Assembly (NCBI GenBank): GCA_027731085.1
Contig: JAQCDG010000004.1
Location: forward strand, 1 to 40,270
Reading direction: 5' to 3'
From: Actinomycetota bacterium
GTDB taxonomy: Bacteria; Actinomycetota; Acidimicrobiia; Acidimicrobiales; Ilumatobacteraceae
Length of the DNA stretch: 40,270 nucleotides
In this document: positions 18,570 to 26,117 of the stretch, one piece after another
How positions within the stretch are numbered: position 1 is the stretch's first letter
How the letters are laid out: each line of letters starts with the position of its first letter
Notes under the pieces: model-generated
Databases searched by the model: none
What the model was told of the DNA's origin: nothing
Seen by the model: only the letters and a program-made list of their open reading frames with translations
Position numbers and translations under genes: made by a program

Positions 18570-18652
18570 GCAACACACGTCGATGCCTACGCATCGCAGC
18601 AACACACGTCGATGCTCACGCTCCGAAGCGAAGCTTCTTTGCTTACGCATCG
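18570..18652. repeat. Short direct repeats in the fabF/fabZ convergent gap
   Basis: The 17-mer GCAACACACGTCGATGC occurs at 18570-18586 and 18599-18615. TACGCATCG occurs at 18588-18596 and again at 18644-18652, where it runs into the last codons of fabZ. A small hairpin GAAGC-GAA-GCTTC lies near 18624-18636. The pattern looks like a local duplication of the fabZ 3' end, possibly carrying a bidirectional terminator; there is no strong T-run. Confidence 0.6.
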
Positions 18653-19071
18653 ACGATGACAAACAGCAATTCGCATTCGCAGGCAATTTCACCGTTGACT
18701 TTGGCGATGCCGGTGCCTTTGCCTGCTCGTGCCGACATGCGACCGAGTTGCACCGACATCTCAAGCACATCGCCTGGCGAAACCTGACGACGAAAACGGG
18801 CACCATCTAGACCGCCAAAAAGTGGCAACTTGCCCTTGAATTTTTCATCGCTCAAGATCGCGCATACCCCAACCTGGGCGATCGCCTCACACATCAAAAC
18901 ACCTGGCAATGTTGGCCGACCCGGAAAGTGACCGACAAAGAAATTCTCATCGCCCGTTAAGTGCCAAAGACCCGTAGCGCTTTGCCCCGGCACTAATGCG
19001 ACGAGTTCGTCAACGAATAAAAACGGGTCACGATGCGGAATCAATTCGCTGGGCTTGGGCAACGAACTCAC
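18643..19071 (-). CDS. fabZ: 3-hydroxyacyl-ACP dehydratase
   Basis: Dehydrates 3-hydroxyacyl-ACP in fatty acid elongation. 142 residues, single hot-dog fold. The active site is His48 in GHFPGRPTLPG and Glu62 in CEAIAQVG. IPHRDPFLFVDEL near the N-terminus is a FabZ signature. It overlaps the bcp stop by 4 bases (ATGA) and so is the last gene of the trp-bcp transcript, convergent with the main fab operon. It would complete the fab cycle apart from the enoyl reductase. Confidence 0.93.
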   Translation of the reverse strand: MSSLPKPSELIPHRDPFLFVDELVALVPGQSATGLWHLTGDENFFVGHFPGRPTLPGVLMCEAIAQVGVCAILSDEKFKGKLPLFGGLDGARFRRQVSPGDVLEMSVQLGRMSARAGKGTGIAKVNGEIACECELLFVIVDA

Positions 19072-19520
19072 TTCTTAAGTGCCTCAAGCAAATTTGTTGG
19101 CGTATCTTTCGGCGAAACTTTATACCAAGCCTGCAATATCTTGCCTTTCTCGTCAATCAAGAAAGCCGAGCGCTCGATGCCCATATATTCGCGACCATAC
19201 ATCGATTTTTTCTTCCAAACTTTGTAAGACTTGGCAACTTTATGCTCGGTATCCGCAAGCAATGTGAAACCCAGCCCATATTTTTTGTCGAACTTCAATT
19301 GCTTGACTGGCTCATCTGGGCTGATGCCAATGATCAACGTCTTGCCAATTTTTTTACGGATATCGCGCAATAAGCACGACTGCACCGTGCACCCTGGAGT
19401 GTCTGCTTTTGGATAGAAATAAACAAGCACCTTGCTTTTTGCAAAGTCTTTCAGCGAGGTCTTTTCGCCCTTTTGATCAAGAAGTGAGATTGCGGGCGCT
19501 TTGGCACCTATTTTTAACAT
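19068..19520 (-). CDS. bcp: Peroxiredoxin, Bcp/PrxQ type
   Basis: Thiol peroxidase reducing hydrogen peroxide and organic or lipid hydroperoxides, probably with thioredoxin. 150 residues, thioredoxin fold. The peroxidatic Cys44 is in the DTPGCT motif and Cys49 follows five residues later, the spacing of atypical 2-Cys Bcp proteins. It starts 9 bases after the trpA stop and overlaps fabZ by 4 bases. Confidence 0.93.
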   Translation of the reverse strand: MLKIGAKAPAISLLDQKGEKTSLKDFAKSKVLVYFYPKADTPGCTVQSCLLRDIRKKIGKTLIIGISPDEPVKQLKFDKKYGLGFTLLADTEHKVAKSYKVWKKKSMYGREYMGIERSAFLIDEKGKILQAWYKVSPKDTPTNLLEALKK

Positions 19521-19529
19521 GGCAACAAT

Positions 19530-20336
19530 TTAGCGTTTTGACGCAACCGGGCTATCAATCGCTGCACGAACCTCGGCAACATAGTTGGCAACAGAGTCGG
19601 CACCATCTTCGAGCAGGCGACGAACGACCGACGCGCCTTGAATCACTCCATCGGCAACAGAACACGCCTGTTTGGCTTGTTCAGCATTCGAAACGCCGAC
19701 ACCAACCAAGACTGGCATGTCGGTAATTTTCTTCAATCGCGTGGCCATTGCTACCGCGGTGGTTGCGAGTTCTGTCCTCTCGCCCGTAACGCCCAGCAAA
19801 CCGACTGCATACACAAAACCACGCGCGCGATCGATAACTCGTGGCAGTCGCTCATCGGGCGCGGTCGGCGCCGCCAACATCACCGTTTCTATCAGCGCTT
19901 TATCTGCCGCAACAGCCCACTGCGCCGATTCTTCGAGCGGAAGATCAGGCACGATTGCCGCAACTACCCCAGATTCTCGAAGCGAGTTCGCAAATCGATC
20001 ATGACCCGCTCGAAATACGGTGTTGTAATAACACATGACTATTAACGGCACATCAACGTCGACACTGCGCAGTTCGTGCAAAATCGAAGTCGGAGTCGCA
20101 CCATCACGAAGCGCCTTCTCTGAAGCCATCTGAATTATCGGTCCATCCATCACCGGATCAGAAAATGGAATACCTACCTCAATCGCATCTGCGCCATTGG
20201 CTGCCGCTCCGCGAATCGCGTCTAACCAACCAGCTAGTCCACCCGTTATATAAGGAACAAGAATCTTGCGACCAAGTCTTCGAGACTCGCGCAACCGCAC
20301 CTCAAGTGCGCCCGGGTTATGCATTGCAATCTTCAT
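19530..20336 (-). CDS. trpA: Tryptophan synthase alpha subunit
   Basis: Cleaves indole-3-glycerol phosphate to indole and glyceraldehyde-3-phosphate. 268 residues, TIM barrel. The family signature EVGIPFSDPVMDGPIIQ contains both catalytic acids (Glu in EVG, Asp in SDPVMDG). The phosphate-binding GVGVSNAEQ is near residue 214. A GTG at 20339 directly precedes the ATG at 20336; I used the ATG. It follows trpB by 12 bases, matching the complex it forms with TrpB. Confidence 0.96.
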   Translation of the reverse strand: MKIAMHNPGALEVRLRESRRLGRKILVPYITGGLAGWLDAIRGAAANGADAIEVGIPFSDPVMDGPIIQMASEKALRDGATPTSILHELRSVDVDVPLIVMCYYNTVFRAGHDRFANSLRESGVVAAIVPDLPLEESAQWAVAADKALIETVMLAAPTAPDERLPRVIDRARGFVYAVGLLGVTGERTELATTAVAMATRLKKITDMPVLVGVGVSNAEQAKQACSVADGVIQGASVVRRLLEDGADSVANYVAEVRAAIDSPVASKR

Positions 20337-20348
20337 CACGCTGTGCGC

Positions 20349-21539
20349 TTAATTTAATTCGTCGCTGAGAATTGTCATCATCTGGGCAACATCTTTGTCG
20401 CCGCGACCTGACAGATTCATCAAAACTGTCTGACCTTGAATCTTTGGCGCCTCTTTGGCGATCCATGCAACAGCATGCGCACATTCAAGTGCAGGAATAA
20501 TGCCTTCGGAACGTGCCAGCAATTTGAAACCTTCGATAACTTCTTGGTCATTCACGCTCGGGTATTCGGCGCGCCCGACAGATGCAAGATACGAATGCTC
20601 TGGTCCTACTCCTGGATAATCGAGACCCGCACTGATCGAGTGCGCTTCTTGCACTTGACCATATTCATCTTGCATCAGATAACTCTTCATGCCGTGCACG
20701 ACACCGGGCGTACCTCTACCAACTGCTGCGCCACCCGCAGGCTCGACACCGACTAATCGTGTTTTAGCATCGACGAAGCCAGAAAAAATACCCATCGCGT
20801 TCGAGCCGCCACCTACACATGCAACCACGACATCTGGGTCAGAACCGTCGCACATTTCTCGAAATTGTTTGCGCGCTTCTTTGCCAATCACACTTTGAAA
20901 TTGACGAACCATAAATGGATACGGATGTGGCCCCATGACAGAACCGATGCAGTAGTAACTAGTTTCGACACTCGCCACCCAATCGCGCATCGCTTCATTG
21001 ACGGCATCTTTAAGAGTGCGACTGCCAGAATTTGCAGCCTCAACCGTCGCCCCCAGAAGTTTCATTCGAAACACATTCAAAGACTGACGCTCAACATCAA
21101 CAGCGCCCATGTAAACCTTGCATTCAAGACCAAGTAGCGCCGCCGCTGTCGCAGATGCAACACCATGCTGACCCGCGCCAGTCTCGGCGATAATTCGCTT
21201 CTTGCCCATTCGTTTAGCAAGCAGTGCTTGACCCAGCACGCTATTAATTTTATGCGAGCCAGTGTGATTGAGATCTTCGCGTTTCAGAATCAATCGAATG
21301 CCGAGCTGCGCACCAAGATTGTGGCACTCGGTCAAAATTGACGGACGACCCGCATATTCGCGCAACAGATCATCAAGTTCGGTTCTGAAAATCGAATCGT
21401 TCCAGGCTTCGTTGAACGCCCGCTCGAGTTCTTCACAGGCCGGCACCAAAGTCTCAGGCACAAATCGACCGCCAAATTCACCAAACCGACCGTCGGCGCC
21501 TGGCGTCAACAACTCGCTCGGTACAGGTTTGGCGTTCAT
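20349..21539 (-). CDS. trpB: Tryptophan synthase beta subunit
   Basis: PLP enzyme joining indole and serine to tryptophan. 396 residues. The PLP lysine is Lys97 in [17 protein letters not shown] at the N-terminus, the ETGAGQHG loop (catalytic Glu) and the phosphate-binding VGGGSNAMG are all present. This is the TrpB1 type that pairs with TrpA. It is 27 bases after trpF in the trpC-trpF-trpB-trpA operon. Confidence 0.97.
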   Translation of the reverse strand: MNAKPVPSELLTPGADGRFGEFGGRFVPETLVPACEELERAFNEAWNDSIFRTELDDLLREYAGRPSILTECHNLGAQLGIRLILKREDLNHTGSHKINSVLGQALLAKRMGKKRIIAETGAGQHGVASATAAALLGLECKVYMGAVDVERQSLNVFRMKLLGATVEAANSGSRTLKDAVNEAMRDWVASVETSYYCIGSVMGPHPYPFMVRQFQSVIGKEARKQFREMCDGSDPDVVVACVGGGSNAMGIFSGFVDAKTRLVGVEPAGGAAVGRGTPGVVHGMKSYLMQDEYGQVQEAHSISAGLDYPGVGPEHSYLASVGRAEYPSVNDQEVIEGFKLLARSEGIIPALECAHAVAWIAKEAPKIQGQTVLMNLSGRGDKDVAQMMTILSDELN

Positions 21540-21566
21540 GCAGACTAAATGTATCCCAAGAGACTG

Positions 21567-22241
21567 CTACTGAGCATCCCAATTAAAGGGCTGGTTAGCG
21601 CCTTTTTTATTCTCGCTTTTGTCGACCAGTTCTAAGTCTTCAAATGCCGCACGGGCATTTTCGATAAAACGTTTCAACTTAATCGGATCTTTATATCCGT
21701 GGCTTTTCTCAACCCCCGAAGAAACATCCACGCCCCACGGTGCCACCTGATTAATCGCAGTCGCAACATTCTCGGCTGTCAGGCCACCCGCCAAAAGAAC
21801 TCGAACAGTCTTGGGTATTTCACTAAGCAAATCATGATCATAAGTCGAACCAGAACCTGGTAGTGGTGAGTCAACCAAAATAAGGTTCGTCAAATAATCG
21901 TCTGCATTTTTTGCTTCGACCGAACCCGCGACGACTGCCTTAACAACCCATTTGATATCGATCATCACTTCGGCAACATTGGCCGCCGATTCATGACCAT
22001 GAAGTTGCGCGCCGAACAAACCAGCCTCACGCACCGTGTCAATGACACGTTGCGGATGTTCGTCGCGAAAAACACCGACGGTCAAAACACTCTGTGGCAG
22101 GCGTCGCACGATTTCTTTAACACGTTGAGGCGCAACTTGTCGTGGTGACGGAGCAAAGATGAAGCCGAGCGCTTCAGCACCGAGGGCAACCGCCAGCAAT
22201 GCATCTTGCTCGTTGGTGATGCCGCAAATTTTGATAAACAT
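21567..22241 (-). CDS. trpF: Phosphoribosylanthranilate isomerase
   Basis: Third step of tryptophan synthesis from chorismate. 224 residues, TIM barrel. MFIKICGITNEQDA at the N-terminus carries the catalytic Cys7. LVDSPLPGSGSTYDH and GVDVSSGVE (catalytic Asp) are typical. The start overlaps the trpC stop by one base (TGATG). Many actinobacteria (Mycobacterium, Streptomyces) lack trpF and use bifunctional PriA, so a dedicated gene here is informative. The C-terminal 20 or so residues are Lys/Asn-rich and poorly conserved. Confidence 0.95.
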   Translation of the reverse strand: MFIKICGITNEQDALLAVALGAEALGFIFAPSPRQVAPQRVKEIVRRLPQSVLTVGVFRDEHPQRVIDTVREAGLFGAQLHGHESAANVAEVMIDIKWVVKAVVAGSVEAKNADDYLTNLILVDSPLPGSGSTYDHDLLSEIPKTVRVLLAGGLTAENVATAINQVAPWGVDVSSGVEKSHGYKDPIKLKRFIENARAAFEDLELVDKSENKKGANQPFNWDAQ

Positions 22242-23023
22242 CAGACCCGCAAATCGCTGAGGGTCGTGGCGATGTTGTCAGCAGTCACGAGTGACTCGCC
22301 CACCAAAATGGCGTGATATCCGGCGTCGCGCAATTGCTGTGCATCTTTTCGGGTCTTCACACCAGACTCGGCAATTCGCAACACGCTTGCTGGCATTTTC
22401 TTCGCCATTCGCACTGCGCGTTGTTGATCGACTTCAAAAGTCTTCAGGTCGCGTTGATTTACACCTACAATTGATGCGCCAATTTCTAACGCAAGCTCAA
22501 GTTCTGCTTCGTCGTGCACCTCGACCAAGACATCTAGGTTAAGTTCTTGGGCAAAACTATGAAAATGCTCGAGCTCGGCTTTGTCGAGAGCAGCAACAAT
22601 CAACAACACACAGTCGGCATTCATGATTTTTGCGTCACAAATGTCGTGCAAAGAAACGGTGAAGTCTTTGCGTAGCACCGGCAAATTCGTCGCGTTGCGG
22701 GCCGAATGTAAATCTTGGATTGAGCCGCCAAAAAACTCTGAGTCGGTCAACACCGATATGCAACTCGCGCCTGCTTGTTGGTATTGCCGTGCGATGAGCT
22801 CGGGCTGCAAATCATGGCTTAGTGCGCCACGCGATGGTGACCGACGCTTAATTTCGGCAATCACCGCCAAGTGCTGTTGAGAATCTTCGCTTAACTGCTT
22901 GGCGAAACCTCGTGACTCACCATTCTTTTTAGTCTTTTGAGCGACAACTATTAAATCTGTGAGTGATCTTGTGTCGCGCGACGCAACTTCGCGATGTTGA
23001 GCGAGAATCTTGTCGAGATACAA
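22241..23023 (-). CDS. trpC: Indole-3-glycerol phosphate synthase
   Basis: Closes the indole ring in tryptophan synthesis. 260 residues. The substrate-binding motif IAEIKRRSPSRG is near residue 55, VLRKDF near 107, EVHDEAELE near 165, VGVNQRDLKTF near 185, and SGVKTRKDAQQL near the C-terminus. All are family hallmarks. It is a single-domain protein, not fused to TrpF. It starts 3 bases after the small monooxygenase-fold gene and overlaps trpF. Confidence 0.96.
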   Translation of the reverse strand: MYLDKILAQHREVASRDTRSLTDLIVVAQKTKKNGESRGFAKQLSEDSQQHLAVIAEIKRRSPSRGALSHDLQPELIARQYQQAGASCISVLTDSEFFGGSIQDLHSARNATNLPVLRKDFTVSLHDICDAKIMNADCVLLIVAALDKAELEHFHSFAQELNLDVLVEVHDEAELELALEIGASIVGVNQRDLKTFEVDQQRAVRMAKKMPASVLRIAESGVKTRKDAQQLRDAGYHAILVGESLVTADNIATTLSDLRV

Positions 23024-23026
23024 GAA

Positions 23027-23332
23027 TTAAAGTCCCTTGCCGCCAATCGGCGTCAAAAACGAAAATTCAGGCGCGCCATCGACAAATGGAGCAAGAGTCT
23101 TCGACCAAGACGCAAATGCTTCAGAACCCATGTGCAGATTCGCCGCATCTTGATCGGCATAAAGTTCATAGAACCAGACCGTGTTCGACTCAACGGCATC
23201 GTGATGAAACACATAGAACCGCGTGCCAGCCTCACTCTTGGCTGTTTCGATGCCGGGCTTGACAGCCTCGGTCATCGCCTCGCGTTGGCCCTCTTTAATT
23301 TTCAGTTTTACTACTACTGCTACTTGCGACAT
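23027..23332 (-). CDS. Antibiotic biosynthesis monooxygenase (ABM)-family small protein
   Basis: 101 residues with a dimeric alpha-beta barrel (ferredoxin-like) pattern: the N-terminal VAVVVKLKIKEGQREAM strand-helix, GTRFYVFHHDAVESNT, then VWFYELYADQDAANLH and SEAFASW. Members include quinol monooxygenases such as YgiN and many of unknown function; the substrate here is unknown. It lies 3 bases before trpC, so it is probably the first gene of the trp transcript or sits between glyS and trp in a longer one. It has the clearest Shine-Dalgarno sequence I found in the window (23338-23344), which suggests strong translation. Confidence 0.85.
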   Translation of the reverse strand: MSQVAVVVKLKIKEGQREAMTEAVKPGIETAKSEAGTRFYVFHHDAVESNTVWFYELYADQDAANLHMGSEAFASWSKTLAPFVDGAPEFSFLTPIGGKGL

Positions 23333-23337
23333 TATTT

Positions 23338-23344
23338 CTCCTTT
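23338..23344 (-). promoter_or_regulatory. Strong ribosome binding site of the ABM-family gene
   Basis: AAAGGAG on the minus strand, 5 bases before the ATG at 23332. It is notable because most genes in this window have no recognisable Shine-Dalgarno sequence. Confidence 0.8.
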
Positions 23345-23382
23345 GATGTTAATTACGAGACTAATTCGTCACGGGTCGACTT

Positions 23383-24690
23383 TTAATAGCCGAGCCTTTG
23401 AGACAGTTCTGCCAACAGAACATCGATCTTTACTCGGCTCTGTGCTGTTGTATCGCGCTCACGAATAGTCACCGAGTCATCGTCAAGCGAATCAAAATCA
23501 ACCGTTACACAATATGGCGTGCCAATTTCGTCTTGGCGGCGATATCGGCGTCCAATCGCCTGTGTTTCATCGAAGTCACACATATATTTTGCGCCAAGCA
23601 TCTTGTGAATCTTTTTGGCCAAAGGCATCAGAGTGTCTTTTTTAGAAAGCGGCAATACGGCAATTTGAAACGGCGCCAAACGCGGATGAAGGCGCAACAC
23701 CGTGCGTGGCTCGTCATTAATGACATCTTCGTCGTAAGCCGCAAGTAAAAAAGCCGCCATCGTTCGATTTGCCCCGGCTGCTGGTTCGACAACATACGGC
23801 ACATATCTCTCGTTTGTCGCTTGATCAAAATATTCGAGTTTTTGTCGTGAGTGTTCGGCGTGCTGTTTTAAGTCATAGTCAGTGCGTTGCGCAATGCCTT
23901 CGAGTTCGCCCCAACCCCACGGAAACAGAAACTCAATATCGCTCGTGCCAGCCGAATAATGTGATAATTCATCTTTGGCGTGCTCACGAATACGCAACAT
24001 TTCTGCCGGAATGCCATAGTCGACGTACCACTGCAATCTTGACTTGCACCAATAGTCGTACCATTGTGCACTCTCGCTCGGCGGCACGAAAAACTCGAGT
24101 TCCATTTGCTCGAATTCTCGGGTACGAAAAATAAAATTTCCGGGGGTAATTTCGTTTCTAAAACTTTTTCCTACTTGGGCGATGCCGAAAGGCGGTTTCT
24201 TGCGACTCGTCTGCAGCACATTGGCAAAATTGACGAACATGCCCTGCGCAGTTTCTGGCCGGAGATAAACCGTTGCTCCTTCACCTTCGACTGGTCCAGC
24301 GTGAGTCTTAAACATCAAATTGAAGGCGCGCGCATCGGTGAACTCGCAACCTTTTTTTGATTGCGGACAATCGCGGTCTTCAATCTGATCTTGTCGAAAG
24401 CGACGCTTGCAAACAGTGCAATCAACTAGTGGATCGCTGAAATTGCTTAAATGGCCACTTGCTTCAAACACTTGTGGAGCGCCAAGAATTGCGGCATCAA
24501 TCAAAACGACATCGTCGCGCTGCTGCACTATCGTGCGAACCCACGCTTCTTTTACATTGCGCAACATCAACGAACCCAACGGACCGTAATCGTAAGATGA
24601 CCTGAATCCGCCATAAATCTCACCACTCGGATATACGAAACCGCGGCGCTTACAAAGGTTGACGACCTGATCTAAATCTTTCGCTGGCAC
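23383..24690 (-). CDS. glyS: Glycyl-tRNA synthetase (homodimer type)
   Basis: Class II aminoacyl-tRNA synthetase charging tRNA-Gly. 435 residues. Motif 1 region begins FVYPSGEIYGG and YDYGPLGSLM. A zinc ribbon-like insert has CTVC...C...C near residues 90-115. Motif 2 includes FRNEITPGNFIFRTREFEQME. Motif 3 region includes EPAAGANRTMAAFL. The C-terminal anticodon domain follows. Start is GTG at 24690; an ATG at 24694 is out of frame. It sits 49 bases after recO; recO and glyS are near neighbours in mycobacteria too. Confidence 0.95.
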   Translation of the reverse strand: MPAKDLDQVVNLCKRRGFVYPSGEIYGGFRSSYDYGPLGSLMLRNVKEAWVRTIVQQRDDVVLIDAAILGAPQVFEASGHLSNFSDPLVDCTVCKRRFRQDQIEDRDCPQSKKGCEFTDARAFNLMFKTHAGPVEGEGATVYLRPETAQGMFVNFANVLQTSRKKPPFGIAQVGKSFRNEITPGNFIFRTREFEQMELEFFVPPSESAQWYDYWCKSRLQWYVDYGIPAEMLRIREHAKDELSHYSAGTSDIEFLFPWGWGELEGIAQRTDYDLKQHAEHSRQKLEYFDQATNERYVPYVVEPAAGANRTMAAFLLAAYDEDVINDEPRTVLRLHPRLAPFQIAVLPLSKKDTLMPLAKKIHKMLGAKYMCDFDETQAIGRRYRRQDEIGTPYCVTVDFDSLDDDSVTIRERDTTAQSRVKIDVLLAELSQRLGY

Positions 24691-24739
24691 CCATTCAGAC
24701 TATTACAAATCAGCCCGAATTCAGGGCCAGCTATTGCAA

Positions 24740-25465
24740 TTAGGACTCAGGTCGTTCGAAAACCGCGACCGATTTAAGGCGACGCTCGAGATGATGCTCC
24801 ATACATTTCGTCGCAAGGTCAGACACCTCGCGAGTTGCCGCACTCTCTGGCAAAGATAGAGCCAGATTCAATTGTCCACCGACAATATTTTGAATTATCT
24901 TGATCGCGTCGTTTGAGATAGTCGCGCCACTACGACAATTTTGACACTGCCCGCCACCACGAAACAGGTCAAAAGCAACAATTTGTTCACCTGGTGCACC
25001 ACAACCGACACAACTTTCAATGTGTGCACCAACACCTTCGACGACGAGCAGTTTAAAATAAAACGCGGCCAGAACTAATGCCGAGTCGTTTTCTGAAAGC
25101 CATTGCAACGCCCCAACCAACATTTTGTAAAGGTGCGGTGTCGGCTCGCCCTCCATACCGAGTTGGTCAACCGCCTCAAGCATCGCCAGACCGCGTGTCA
25201 GACGATCTAAATCGCTGTAAAGACCTCTTGCGCTGGTAACCAATTCAACCTGATTCACCGTGTCTAAGTCTTTTCCCTTGTTTAGCAATACATCAATATG
25301 GCTGAGAGGCTCTAGCCGAGCACCAAACCGCGACGACATTTTTCGCACACCATTTGCGACCGCGCGAACCTTTCCGTGTTGTTCGCTCATCATCACGATT
25401 ATTCGATCAGCCTCGCGCAAATCATATGTTCGCAAGACAATCGCCTTGTCGCGATACAAACTCAC
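24740..25465 (-). CDS. recO: DNA repair protein RecO
   Basis: RecFOR recombination mediator that helps load RecA on SSB-coated DNA. 241 residues. The N-terminal OB-fold starts MSLYRDKAIVLRTYDLREADRI. A C4 zinc site lies near residues 147-172 (CVGC...CQNC). The C-terminus is helical. Its start overlaps the stop of the cis-prenyltransferase-like gene by 4 bases (ATGA), so they are translationally linked. In Mycobacterium recO is followed by an active long-chain cis-prenyltransferase gene; here its partner is the degenerate one, placed upstream. Confidence 0.92.
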   Translation of the reverse strand: MSLYRDKAIVLRTYDLREADRIIVMMSEQHGKVRAVANGVRKMSSRFGARLEPLSHIDVLLNKGKDLDTVNQVELVTSARGLYSDLDRLTRGLAMLEAVDQLGMEGEPTPHLYKMLVGALQWLSENDSALVLAAFYFKLLVVEGVGAHIESCVGCGAPGEQIVAFDLFRGGGQCQNCRSGATISNDAIKIIQNIVGGQLNLALSLPESAATREVSDLATKCMEHHLERRLKSVAVFERPES

Positions 25466-26055
25466 GAGTCAACACCACCAAAACGACGATCGCGACGCTG
25501 AAAGTCTCCGATTGCCATTTGAATGTGTTCAACATCGCACTGCAGCCACGGAACATTCAAGAATACGAGTTCACTATAGGCAAGTTCCCACATCAACGAT
25601 TCAGGCACCTGAGTTGGCACGCCCAACACCAAAACTAAATCAGGCTCGCCAGATGCGGGTGTGAGAAGAGTTGCCGCAAGTTTTTCTTCATCAATTGCTT
25701 GGCTGCTACTCAGCTGAGCGACAGCATTGACAAATCTCTCTTGACCGTCTGCGCAAGTGTCGACCACCACAATCAGTCCATGTTCGGCGATCACAGAAAC
25801 TCTGTCACCAGAACGCTGACCCCCGAAAACCGAGACAATCGAGTTACAGATCGCTGTGCGTTCGATTGCGCTTGCATTTCCTGAATATGGATAAATAGAA
25901 AGCCACCTAACACCAACTCCGCCGACCGAACGCACCAACGCATCGATCTGAACTTTCCATTGCTCAGGTGTTGTTTTCAGCCATTCGAAGATGGTTCCGG
26001 CACACACCAAGACATGGGCCAATTCACCATTCAGATCGTGCGTCGCTTTAGCCAT
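25462..26055 (-). CDS. Catalytically degenerate cis-prenyltransferase-like protein (NgBR/Nus1-like)
   Basis: 197 residues. From Asp139 the C-terminal core aligns without gaps to UppS: DLVLVLGVPTQ replaces DLVIRTGGEHR, then SLMWELAYSEL and AIGDFQRRDRRFGG. The E. coli isopentenyl-diphosphate ligands Arg194, Arg200 and Ser202 are Val143, Gln149 and Pro151 here. The N-terminal HVLVCAGTIFEW aligns with HVxxIMDGNGRW, so the catalytic Asp is Gly20. VRWLSIYPYSGN matches the strand before the STENW loop. Retained are Glu162 (Glu213 in E. coli, metal binding) and the RxG motif Arg191-Phe-Gly193. It cannot be an active synthase alone. The pattern matches the accessory subunit of heteromeric cis-prenyltransferases. 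It is divergent from uppS and overlaps recO. Relationship from motif reading only, not a search. Confidence 0.8.
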   Translation of the reverse strand: MAKATHDLNGELAHVLVCAGTIFEWLKTTPEQWKVQIDALVRSVGGVGVRWLSIYPYSGNASAIERTAICNSIVSVFGGQRSGDRVSVIAEHGLIVVVDTCADGQERFVNAVAQLSSSQAIDEEKLAATLLTPASGEPDLVLVLGVPTQVPESLMWELAYSELVFLNVPWLQCDVEHIQMAIGDFQRRDRRFGGVDS

Positions 26056-26117
26056 CGTGACATTCTCTCACTTCTAAACGACTTAACTCGCCAATCAGAG
26101 TTGTTAGCGTTGAACAA
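26056..26117. promoter_or_regulatory. Divergent promoter region of uppS and the cis-prenyltransferase-like gene
   Basis: Only 62 bases separate the two divergent starts, so the promoters of uppS-dinG (plus) and of the cis-prenyltransferase-like gene-recO-glyS group (minus) must lie here or overlap the coding ends. I see no clear -35/-10 pair and no Shine-Dalgarno sequence before either start; leaderless transcripts are possible. Confidence 0.5.

Noticed and set aside
23333-23382. Tryptophan attenuator or T-box before the trp genes
   Set aside because: The gap is only 50 bases, with no Trp-codon leader peptide or strong terminator hairpin.
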